Shown here: piece after piece, positions 7,717 to 15,095 of the stretch
How the letters are laid out: each line of letters begins with the position of its first letter
Position numbering within the stretch: the stretch's first letter is position 1
Origin: Mesostigma viride
Taxonomy: Eukaryota > Streptophyta > Mesostigmatophyceae > Mesostigmatales > Mesostigmataceae
Reading direction: 5' to 3'
Assembly: GCA_009746045.1 (NCBI GenBank)
Contig: RPFO01002175.1
Span: 1-22,534, forward strand
DNA: 22,534 nucleotides
Notes under the pieces: generated by a model
Told to the model about the DNA's origin: nothing
The model's database searches: none
The model's input: the letters and a program-made list of their open reading frames with translations, nothing else
Position numbers and translations under genes: made by a program

Positions 7717-8243
7717 TTAATCGTCCAGACTAGCAAGGAGAGACGCGCGGATGGCGGCCATGCGCATCTCGTATGGCGTCATCGCGACAGGTGGCGGTGG
7801 TGGAGGTGGGAGCTGTCGGGTCTTGATCGGGGGTGGCGGAGAGTCCGGCTCTGTCTCCTTGGGCTTTCGACCCCGTCTTGGTTTTGGCGTGTCGGCGGGG
7901 GTTGAGGCGACGGAATCTTCAGCGAGAAGGCGTTCAATCCGCGATTTGTTGCGGGCTTCTTGCAGCTCGAGTTCGACTAGCCTTTGCCGCTGAATCTCCA
8001 ATTCCTTTGCAAGGACCTTTCGTTTCGTTATCTCTGCCTCCTTTTCTCGTTTCGTCTCTTCTCCCTCTCGGCTTTTGCGCGTTGCTGGTAAACCCTCATT
8101 TTGTCGCGAAGGGCTTTTTTCTGTTCATCATTCAGCGGTTGTCCCTTTCGAATTGTCTTGACCAGGTCAACCTGCTCTTCCCGCGTCTCGGCGAAGGTTT
8201 CGTCTTGGTAGCTCGTTGGGGTCTCTGAAGCCTCAGAGGCCAT
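7717..8243 (-). pseudogene. Coiled-coil, Pro-rich protein split by a frameshift
   Basis: Two overlapping frames look like one gene of about 175 codons. The first starts at the ATG at 8243 and runs to a stop at 8028; its end is a charged helix (EREKRRNEKRRQR). The second has no ATG, is open upstream of 8001 and continues the charged helix (VLAKELEIQRQRLVELEL, KSRIERLLAED). It is followed by an AT-hook-like patch PRRGRKPKE, a proline run, and a helical tail ending at 7717. The join would be a shift of -1 near 8030-8080, an A/G-rich stretch. The gene is first in the minus block, sharing a 24-bp divergent gap with the fibre gene. Function unknown; a DNA-binding or scaffold role is a guess. Alternatives are one deleted base, an assembly error, or recoding. 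Confidence 0.55.
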
Positions 8244-8267
8244 GTTTATATTCTAGGTAGATAATAA
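8244..8267. promoter_or_regulatory. Divergent promoter gap between the two gene blocks
   Basis: Only 24 bp separate the ATG of the minus block (8243) from the ATG of the fibre gene (8268). The gap is A/T-rich (TTTATATTCTAG, GATAATAA). Core promoter elements for both directions must overlap here or lie inside the genes. Confidence 0.5.
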
Positions 8268-10907
8268 ATGGTCGTTCTAACAACATTGAGCAGACCGACC
8301 AATCTCGCCACCGGGTTAACGCTCGACCCTGAAATGGAGGAGCGTGTTTCTAACATCGAAACAGACATAGATGGGCTTCAAGCTAGCGTTACGTTACTTC
8401 TTGGCACTTCACATCCATTCGATGAGTCACTCGTTGTCGACGGATTCAAAATTTTCTACCCGAGCCAGCCGACAAATGTGCGACTCGGAGACAATTACGA
8501 CGACGAGACCGCAAGCGACCCATCGGAACTTGCTTACAGTCTCGTCGTGAATGGGTATTCCTATTTTAAATCAGGGACTACTTTAGTCGACGATCTCACT
8601 CTAAATGAACCTTACCTTACGGCGAAAGTGGGAGCGACCCAGTACCACGTCTTCGACTTTAGCCCTGATACGTTGCTAGACCCTGGTGGCAGAGTCCTGA
8701 CCCGCGCGCAATTGGACTACCTTTTTGACCAACACGGGGTAGGCAAAACGTCGATAGCTAACTTGAACGGGGATTTCGTCCTCCATCTCGAAGACGGGAC
8801 GACCGTGTCGCACCAAAACGCGTTCAACGTCATCAATGACCAGGATGTGCGAGTCCAGCTGCCCTACAACGTTACGAATGGCGACGCGAGTGGAATCTGT
8901 AAGTTTACCTATCGCGACTACCACACGACCCAGGCGCGCACGGGGGAGAGCGTTGTGGACGGAGAGGTAGGATATCCATACTTTTCCGACTCTTTCTATG
9001 GTCTCGGCGGATCTCGATTTAACGGCCTCCCTCTCCGCGTGGAGTTGTTGTCTTTCGCCACGATTCGCGACGACAACCGCCGCCTTCCACTAACTGGGAG
9101 ATCCTTCACCATCACGCGTACATACTCGCCACTGACGGACTGGCGAATGGGTCCGATTGACCCTGTGAACGCACTCTACTGGAGCACCAATCCAACCACC
9201 GCTAATTGGGAGGTCGTAGAGGGAACGACCCTCAAACAGGGCATAAAGATGACGACCCCCTTCGCATACCAACGCAAACTCCCCATCAGGTGGTACATGA
9301 ATTCCACCCAGCTCACGCCGACCACTCCGACCATCGGCGGAGTCTCCCTCTCGCAAAACGGGGGACTGCGCGGGGAAGACGCCGTAATCACCGCGCCAGT
9401 CGCGGCAGATAGTAACAAGTATATGAACTACGAGATAGACGTCTACAACGACTCGACCCTCACCTCCTACACCACCCACAAAGGAGGGGTGATGGTATGC
9501 GTTTCAAAAATGAGCCAACTGCACTCCGGCATCCGGACACCAAGTTCCTACATTTCATATCTAAATCCTGTAAAAATCGCGATCAACGGCGTCTACGCAG
9601 ACCATGATGTGGGGTGGGGAAAGTCGTTGCCTCCTCTCACCGGTTTTCATCTGTTGGCGAACGGAGTATCTCAAGGGGCCTTGGATGGGACGTTGAAGAC
9701 AACGACGTTTCAAAATCCATCCGAAGGCGATGATGTAGAACTCAGATACAGGATCGTAACCGTAAAGGACTCGCCAAACCTGTCAGGAGAGACCGTGGAG
9801 ATAGACGGCCCCGCTACGACGCTCCATTCTCTAGAATCATTCTCGCGCCACTCCGTGACCACGCTGCAAGCAGAAGCTTCGAAATACTACTTTGAAGGGT
9901 CTCCCGAAAAATTCTTTTTTGTAAAAACAGCCACTCCGGCACCAAGCAAATGTGTTGTTTTTTCAGAGCAGCTCATCGACGGCCCATTTCTATTGTGTTT
10001 TCGGCTATATTTGGGCAGCAACGATGCTTTCGTCTCGTTTGCAGAAAATACTATGTCTTTGACGAATAAATATCACCCGGCCACGACAGATGCCCATCAG
10101 AATTGGAGAAATGCGGCTACGACGCATTGGGGTATGCTGGGTATCAATCTGCACCATAGTGACTATGCACTCGACCTGTTTGACAATCTGAAGTCGAAGG
10201 TTCGATACACGTTAAACTCATCATGGAGACAACAAAACAGCTACTGGGTGGCATTTCGAAGAAAATCGGATGGGAAGGTGGAGCGTTATATATCCAAAAC
10301 AACTCCTCAAGAACTTAGTGACATGACTAAAATCTCAAACTCGTCCGGTATATTTACAACCACTCCTACAGACATTATTGACCCGTACATTCCGATGCCC
10401 CTCCGACCAGTCTTCCACTTGAGCGGAGAGTACCACGGCGCGTATGTCTGGCCAATCAAAGATGACCTACAAGACATAGAGTTCGACTCTCTAAAAACCA
10501 ACAACCCATCCGGATCGTACACAGCCGTCGGAGACGTGTTGGAGCTGCGTCACAGGTCCACCTCGTCGAGGAATTGTAGCATTTTTGGCAAATATAGCGT
10601 CACAAAACCCGTACCGGGTGTGGCGGATACTTGGTTTAAGGAGCTAACACTCACGAATGAGAGTGTCATCCGCACGGTTGTTAAGTGTCCAGATGTTCAA
10701 TACGGCGTGCAAATGAACCAATATACTGCCAAAATATATGGGATTCTACCAGCTCGTCAGTCGGTGAGGAAGTTTTATGTAAGACTTGGATTTTCAAACA
10801 CCAAGTTGAGCAATGATCCGTTGCTTATCAGCGTAGTCGTTGGAGAAGCGTGGACTGGCGGTTTTTCTACAACGACAATTCAAAATCCTCGTCGTACGTT
10901 GACATAA
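8268..10907 (+). CDS. Large fibre-like virion surface protein
   Basis: An 879-aa open frame with no family I can name. Near the N terminus is a short coiled coil (about 20-45: EMEERVSNIETDIDGLQASV), typical of trimeric fibre stems. The remainder is rich in Thr, Ser, Asn, Gly and aromatic residues with few charged clusters, suggesting stacked beta domains. The phrase TTTFQNP occurs mid-protein and TTTIQNP at the end, hinting at repeated modules. It heads the plus-strand virion block. I infer a spike or attachment fibre. The frame ends at 10907, but a second frame with similar character takes over at about 10850 and runs to 11164, then again from 11167 to 11575. The native protein may therefore be longer and this copy frameshifted. 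Confidence 0.6.
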   Translation: MVVLTTLSRPTNLATGLTLDPEMEERVSNIETDIDGLQASVTLLLGTSHPFDESLVVDGFKIFYPSQPTNVRLGDNYDDETASDPSELAYSLVVNGYSYFKSGTTLVDDLTLNEPYLTAKVGATQYHVFDFSPDTLLDPGGRVLTRAQLDYLFDQHGVGKTSIANLNGDFVLHLEDGTTVSHQNAFNVINDQDVRVQLPYNVTNGDASGICKFTYRDYHTTQARTGESVVDGEVGYPYFSDSFYGLGGSRFNGLPLRVELLSFATIRDDNRRLPLTGRSFTITRTYSPLTDWRMGPIDPVNALYWSTNPTTANWEVVEGTTLKQGIKMTTPFAYQRKLPIRWYMNSTQLTPTTPTIGGVSLSQNGGLRGEDAVITAPVAADSNKYMNYEIDVYNDSTLTSYTTHKGGVMVCVSKMSQLHSGIRTPSSYISYLNPVKIAINGVYADHDVGWGKSLPPLTGFHLLANGVSQGALDGTLKTTTFQNPSEGDDVELRYRIVTVKDSPNLSGETVEIDGPATTLHSLESFSRHSVTTLQAEASKYYFEGSPEKFFFVKTATPAPSKCVVFSEQLIDGPFLLCFRLYLGSNDAFVSFAENTMSLTNKYHPATTDAHQNWRNAATTHWGMLGINLHHSDYALDLFDNLKSKVRYTLNSSWRQQNSYWVAFRRKSDGKVERYISKTTPQELSDMTKISNSSGIFTTTPTDIIDPYIPMPLRPVFHLSGEYHGAYVWPIKDDLQDIEFDSLKTNNPSGSYTAVGDVLELRHRSTSSRNCSIFGKYSVTKPVPGVADTWFKELTLTNESVIRTVVKCPDVQYGVQMNQYTAKIYGILPARQSVRKFYVRLGFSNTKLSNDPLLISVVVGEAWTGGFSTTTIQNPRRTLT

Positions 10908-11164
10908 CCTGTGATCATATTTCACTGGTTGATCCTCCAGTTACTGGTATGATCCATTTGGCGACCGTGACGTTCCAGGTATTAGATCCAACAGTATCTG
11001 GCCCGAGCCCGCTTTTATTTGCTTCTAGCCTAAGCTACTATTATGGTTCAAGCCTGTCGTCAATTGGCGGCAATCACGGGATGGACGTGGCCCTGTATGA
11101 AGATGTCCGAGAAACTAGGCGTATATCGCACACGATTTTGGAAGCAGATTCTTTGGTCGGTTGA
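10850..11164 (+). pseudogene. Probable displaced C-terminal part of the fibre gene
   Basis: This frame overlaps the end of the fibre frame and continues it with similar beta-rich sequence (DWRFFYNDNSKSSSYVDIT, HLATVTFQVLDP). It has no suitable ATG of its own near the start, so it is best read as the fibre gene after a -1 shift around 10850-10905. It ends at a TGA at 11162-11164, after which the same frame stays open through the next gene. Confidence 0.45.
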
Positions 11165-11203
11165 GGCAGCCCATATACGACTACCCGCTTCCGCAATTTT
11201 GGC

Positions 11204-11575
11204 ATGGCGCCCCGTGGCGTGATGTCTTTCCACGACCCGGCCACGCAATCGGAACTAACTCTTCCGACCGCGTTGACCAATATCCTTGTCAGGTTAACAT
11301 TTGATAACAACCCACCAACGATTCTCGACATATCAAACCCATATCGCTTAACGGCTAGCGGCCTGTCCGTCTGGCCGGTAAACGTTATAATTGGCAGCAA
11401 CTGGAATGTTGTTTCAGGATACGAGGAGGATGACGGGGTGTTTGAAATCGCATTGCGGATTCCTCGCATCACCACTGACACGTCAACAAACATAGCGTTG
11501 TCTACCGCGTTTTGCAAGTCGCGCGCTGGAAAAATGGCCGTGTCGACTAACAAGACCCTCACTTGGACGTTATAA
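11204..11575 (+). CDS. Small beta-rich structural protein or fibre C-terminal domain
   Basis: A 123-aa frame from an ATG at 11204, rich in hydrophobic-Thr/Ser/Asn alternation (LTNILVRLTFDNN, GLSVWPVNVIIGSNWNVV) and ending KTLTWTL, as in beta-sandwich capsid or fibre domains. It is in the same frame as 10850-11164 with only the TGA at 11162 between them, so it may be the last domain of the fibre rather than a separate protein. The frame then stops just before the zinc-finger gene, inside a TATA-like stretch. No family recognised. Confidence 0.45.
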   Translation: MAPRGVMSFHDPATQSELTLPTALTNILVRLTFDNNPPTILDISNPYRLTASGLSVWPVNVIIGSNWNVVSGYEEDDGVFEIALRIPRITTDTSTNIALSTAFCKSRAGKMAVSTNKTLTWTL

Positions 11576-11580
11576 AAATC
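11571..11580 (+). promoter_or_regulatory. TATA-like element before the zinc-finger gene
   Basis: TATAAAAATC lies 18-27 bp before the ATG at 11598 and includes the stop codon of the preceding frame. Similar A/T-rich patches follow the stop codons before the MCP (13550-13558), before the small gene at 14899 and before the adhesin at 15096, suggesting a shared late promoter style. Confidence 0.4.
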
Positions 11581-11597
11581 TATGATTATATGCAGAA

Positions 11598-12101
11598 ATG
11601 GCAAGGCGTCAGAAATCAGCACGGCGCCGTCCTTCAAGTAAAAGGGGAAAACCGAAGCGTAAGGTCGCACCCCAGTCGCAGGTGACCGCTTCATCGACCA
11701 ACACCATTGTCATCCACAGCGCGCCGGTCCGAAGAGCGGTGAACAAAGGGAAGGTCGCAGAGGCGCGAGGGTTCAAGGATGCCCTTCTCATGGCGTCAGT
11801 GATGGCGAACTCTAGACCGGTCGCGTACCCCCCATTGTCCGCGTATGCCCAACCGGCCCCTGTCGCGCCGGCTCCCGAACCGGTTGTCGTCGATGAAGCA
11901 GTGGCGGCACCCCCGGAGCCTGCGGGTGTACCTGTCGGGAAACGAGTCCAGGTGGGAGGCGCGAGGTGGAAATGCCCACAACCCGGGTGTAAGAGCACGT
12001 TCGCAAACGAAAAAAACCTCCTGCTGCATCTCAGGAGGGTCCACAACACGGTCGTGGGAATTCCAAAAGAAGGCGCTGAAAAAAATCTCACAGAAGAGTA
12101 A
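11598..12101 (+). CDS. Basic C2H2 zinc-finger protein
   Basis: A 167-aa protein. The N terminus is strongly basic (first 25 residues include ARRRPSSKRGKPKRK), like a nuclear-localisation or DNA-condensing tail. A Pro/Ala/Val-rich linker (about 77-115) leads to one classical C2H2 finger: C126, C131, H144 and H149 (C-x4-C-x12-H-x4-H, WKCPQPGCKSTF then HLRRVH). It probably binds DNA, either as a late regulator or as a core protein packaged with the genome. It lies in the capsid block, with the next gene starting 2 bp after its stop, which suggests co-transcription. Not matched to a named family. Confidence 0.7.
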   Translation: MARRQKSARRRPSSKRGKPKRKVAPQSQVTASSTNTIVIHSAPVRRAVNKGKVAEARGFKDALLMASVMANSRPVAYPPLSAYAQPAPVAPAPEPVVVDEAVAAPPEPAGVPVGKRVQVGGARWKCPQPGCKSTFANEKNLLLHLRRVHNTVVGIPKEGAEKNLTEE

Positions 12102-12103
12102 AC

Positions 12104-12448
12104 ATGAGCAGCCCGCTGTTCACTGACGCCGAGATGCTCGAGATCTCTCAATGGATGACCCTCCATCCAAATGTCCCGCGAGAGTTCATTGAGGCGGCCA
12201 TGCTCTACTGTAGGAAGAAGCCACTCACAGGGAAGACGAAGCGCGCCATGAAAAGGGCATCGGCGAAAATTGAGGAAGGCGTCGTCAAGGTTTTTGGGAC
12301 AAACGAAATTACTTCTGAGCTATTGTCAGAAGAAGTGGCCGATGAAGGAGTTCATCCAGGAAACGCTGACACTCACTCTTCGCACGGAGAACCGAACTCG
12401 CGGGACGCTAGTGGATCCGGTATGGGACATCCCGGCGGGACTCCTTGA
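12104..12448 (+). CDS. Small basic protein overlapping the penton start
   Basis: A 114-aa frame from an ATG 2 bp after the zinc-finger stop. The first 80 residues look like a small helical domain (DAEMLEISQWM, REFIEAAMLYCRKK, KTKRAMKRASAKIEEGVVKV). The last 35 or so overlap the penton gene in another frame and are Gly/Ser/His-rich with little structure. It may be a separate short protein coupled to penton translation, or the N-terminal part of the penton gene moved by a +1 shift near 12340. Function unknown. Confidence 0.5.
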   Translation: MSSPLFTDAEMLEISQWMTLHPNVPREFIEAAMLYCRKKPLTGKTKRAMKRASAKIEEGVVKVFGTNEITSELLSEEVADEGVHPGNADTHSSHGEPNSRDASGSGMGHPGGTP

Positions 12449-13204
12449 CGATTATCACGACGTCGGGCTTACCCTCATGACCATCCCGTTTGAACAGACT
12501 CACATCAGCGAAGGAAACCGATACTTCACTGTCCGTTTGTCTGGCAGCGAGTCCCCTACGAAGGTGACCTTGCCGCTCGGCTCGTACACGACTATCGAAA
12601 ACCGAAAAAACATAGAGGAAGCTTTGAAGGCGGTAGATCCTGGGTTCTCGGTCACGTACAACAGGGCGACTAGTCTTTTACCGTGACAAATGCCACCGAG
12701 TTCTCTGTCGCGGTGGATGAGCCCACGGGCCGGGTGTTGGGGCTCATGGAAGGATCATATCCTTTCACAGGTGTCCTCGCTAGCAACCGGCCAGCAACGA
12801 ATGGGAGACTGAGAATGGTGTATGTATACAGCGACATCGTTCGAGGAAACGTGATATCATCGTCGACAGGCACGGGATATGGAGGCCTTTTGGCCGTCTG
12901 TCCCAACATGTCGCAGTTCTTAGAACCCATTGTTTGGCAGGCAGCGACCCCTTTGTGGCAGCATCTCAAGGACTCTCCCAGCAACATCACGATCCGACTG
13001 CTCGACGAGGACGACGCTCCTATAACTGTCTACTCGGATTGGGCTCTTCAGCTCTCCTTCCGCATAAGCCCTCAGAAGGCGATGGGAATAGAGGCGAGGA
13101 AGATCGGGAGCGTTTTGAAGTATATGGCCCTTGACAGGACCGTCCAGCCACAAACCAGATTTATTTCTCAGCCATCTAGTACTATCGAGGACGATGAAAG
13201 TTAA
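12342..13204 (+). pseudogene. Penton (minor capsid) protein, one frameshift
   Basis: The vertex capsid protein of PLVs and polintons, about 287 codons if the frame is joined. The first part starts at an ATG at 12342 (FIQETLTLTLRTENRTRG, GNRYFTVRLSG) and ends at a TGA at 12684-12686. The second has no ATG near its start and carries the most diagnostic stretch, MVYVYSDIVRGNVI, then LLAVCPNMSQFLEPIVW and NITIRLLDEDDAPI; this matches the polinton penton pattern of a YVYxDIV segment followed by a DxxxxPI loop. Frame passes from the first to the second near 12665-12683, equal to one missing base. The gene sits just before the VI-like gene and the MCP, as expected for the capsid cluster. Defective copy or sequence error. 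Confidence 0.8.
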
Positions 13205-13550
13205 TTTTGGAGCAATCGGAAACGTGGCTAGACGCGTGGGAGAGTTTGCCGGCAACGCTATCAAGAGGGTCGGCGACGGGGCGGCCATCGTGTCAGCTGT
13301 CAAGAAAGCCGGGCACGTCGCTGGCGAAGTCATCTCAAAAATTGGCGACGGGGCGCGGGCTGCCAAACAGGCGGCGGGCATTGTCGATTCCGCGCTCGGA
13401 CACATCCCATCCAACATGATCGCGAAGAGTACGCTGCTCGGGAAAGCGTACTCGGTCGCAAACACTGGTCTGAGCGCCTTGTCCAACCTCGAAAGACGGG
13501 TTGATGGAGCGAAGGTAAAAAATCCCATACTCGGCCAGCTTCTTCAGTAA
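13194..13550 (+). CDS. Small amphipathic protein, adenovirus-VI-like candidate
   Basis: A 118-aa protein whose ATG overlaps the penton stop by 11 bp. It is rich in Ala, Gly, Val and Lys and forms amphipathic helices. An internal near-repeat is visible: IKRVGDGAAIVSAVKKAG (about 23-40) and ISKIGDGARAAKQAAG (about 47-62). The location between penton and MCP, the size and the composition recall capsid-internal membrane-active proteins such as adenovirus protein VI and PLV counterparts, which help membrane escape. No motif proves this; a cement or DNA-binding role is possible. The frame is intact. Confidence 0.55.
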   Translation: MKVNFGAIGNVARRVGEFAGNAIKRVGDGAAIVSAVKKAGHVAGEVISKIGDGARAAKQAAGIVDSALGHIPSNMIAKSTLLGKAYSVANTGLSALSNLERRVDGAKVKNPILGQLLQ

Positions 13551-13565
13551 AAATATCTCATTCGA

Positions 13566-14870
13566 ATGTATACACAATCTATGGCTTCGGACAATTCCTG
13601 GTACTCGCGCGCTATCCCCAAGTCCATGCAATACCTCGTGAAGGCGCTGGGTCAGCACACGACTCAACGAGTCCATCTCAGCACCCTCTCAGCAAGCGAC
13701 GGCATCAAACAAGGGTCTGTGGTCGCGGTCCGCCTCCCCACGTCCGGGTTCGTGGACTTGCACTCCTTCGCAATGTTTTTCACGGGGACCCCCACGACCA
13801 CGGCGGGGTTCGCAAAGTTCCCCGCGTACACGTCCTCCATCATCAGGCGCCTCGAGGTACTGGCAGGAGGTCAGACCGTCGACAGCATCAACGACTACTC
13901 CCAGCTGTTCCATACGCTGCTCTCGGTGCACGGCGGTGTCGAGTACAATCTCGCGCAGGCTCCCGCTGGTTGGTCGAAGAATAACAACATCGTCACCGCT
14001 GACGTGGCTGGCACTCTCACAAACAACGTGAAGGCAAACACCGCAGTGGACGGCGTCATTGACCACTTTTTGGGATTCCTGAGCGGCGAGCCTCGGATCG
14101 TGGATCTGAGTCTCTTCCCCCCCATCGAGATCCGAATCACACTCATGGACGGAGGGGTGATGCTCCTAGCGTCGCAGCAGCTGCTGCTGGCGATGGCATC
14201 GTGGCCGTTCCAGCAGCGACAGGTGTTGGTTTCGAACTGAGCAACATCCACTTTAGCATCGACACGTACAGGTTCCAAGAAGATATCGTGGGCCAGATTT
14301 TCTCGTCCAGGCTTGCCGAGGGTGGAACTCTCTCCTTCAAGTGGCGGACGTGGCAGTCTACCAAACAGTCGCTCGGGACTCGTTCTCCCTATGCCATCAA
14401 GGCGTCGCTGTCTTCCGCGTCCGCCAGCAAACTCCTGGCGATTCAGGTTGCTGCCGGCGCGGACGTGACCAACGCATCTGGCAATACGATGTTCAATCAC
14501 ATCGCGGATGGTATGACTTCCTACCAATACGACATCAACGGATCCAACCTAGCGCCTGGATACCGTACGAACGCAACGAGGCGTGGATCAATCTGTTGTC
14601 CGCGTTCGGTGACCAAGGGAATGTTTTGTCCTGTGTCCGGAGGGCATGACTCCTACCACGTGGCTAAACAACAACTTCACGATGGCGTGTCACCTTAATA
14701 TGCCGTGTGCCGGTCCAGAGTACATGAGCGGCCTTGACCTTCGTGGCACGGCATCGGTGGTCACGCTGCGAGTCGAGAAGGGAGCAACGGACTGCATTTC
14801 CTACATCTTCACGGAATGCGAATCAAAGATGGACATCGCTGCAGGCAGGCAGGCAGCCGTGTACCTCTAA
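13566..14870 (+). pseudogene. Major capsid protein (double jelly-roll), three frameshifts
   Basis: About 435 codons in total, the usual PLV MCP size. The N-terminal third is well conserved in style: VAVRLPTSGFVDLHSFAMFF, then SIIRRLEVLAGGQTVDSIND and SQLFHTLLS. The C terminus has DLRGTASVVTLRVEKGATD and MDIAAGRQAAVYL. The coding sequence is spread over three frames: 13566 to about 14157, then to about 14555, then to about 14635, then to the TAA at 14868-14870. Each change equals one missing base; the first falls on the G4 run at 14154-14157. As it stands the gene cannot make a full capsomer. Either this copy lost virion function or the assembly dropped bases. The ATG at 13566 is 15 bp after the VI-like stop, behind TAAAAATATC. 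Confidence 0.88.
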
Positions 14871-14876
14871 AAAATA
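14865..14876 (+). promoter_or_regulatory. Repeated 12-mer at gene ends (copy 1)
   Basis: CTCTAAAAAATA spans the MCP stop codon; an identical 12-mer spans the stop of the next small gene at 15057-15068. Each is followed within about 40 bp by the next ATG. A shared late promoter or 3'-end signal is plausible. Confidence 0.4.
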
Positions 14877-14898
14877 TATACGTGTGTAATGACAAACG

Positions 14899-15069
14899 AT
14901 GGACTACTTTCGAGACCCTAGCATCACAGCTAATCCGTTTAACAGGTTGAAGTTGATTTTTGACATTCCTGAAATGGCAGATTCTGGTCTGTCCATGACA
15001 ATGCCAGCTAGACGAGCATTGCCCCTTCTCCCCACCTTCAAGTATCCGCTACCAAACTCTAAAAAATAA
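14899..15069 (+). CDS. Small hypothetical protein (56 aa)
   Basis: A short frame between the MCP and the adhesin, starting at ATG 14899 and ending at the TAA at 15067. It begins MDYFRDPSITANPFNRLKLI and has a basic, Pro-rich tail (PARRALPLLPTFKYP). No membrane segment or known motif. Support comes from the tight fit in the gene row, 28 bp after the MCP stop and 26 bp before the next ATG, and from the 12-mer CTCTAAAAAATA at both ends. A small virion or cement peptide is possible. Confidence 0.45.
   Translation: MDYFRDPSITANPFNRLKLIFDIPEMADSGLSMTMPARRALPLLPTFKYPLPNSKK
15057..15068 (+). promoter_or_regulatory. Repeated 12-mer at gene ends (copy 2)
   Basis: Second exact copy of CTCTAAAAAATA, spanning the end of the 56-aa gene and lying 28 bp before the adhesin ATG. 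The following TATTATATTA (about 15080-15090) could serve as a TATA element. Confidence 0.4.
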
Positions 15070-15095
15070 TGTGACGATGATATTATATTAGCTCC

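Noticed and set aside
10850-10870. Independent gene starting at GTG in the fibre overlap; likewise GTG/TTG starts at 4937, 8001, 12683 and 20929
   Set aside because: Non-ATG starts are not expected for a eukaryotic virus or host here; these frames are better explained as continuations after a frameshift or as upstream extensions.
11074-11694. 206-aa minus-strand frame
   Set aside because: It runs antisense across the fibre 3' end and into the zinc-finger start; the plus-strand frames have better composition and context.
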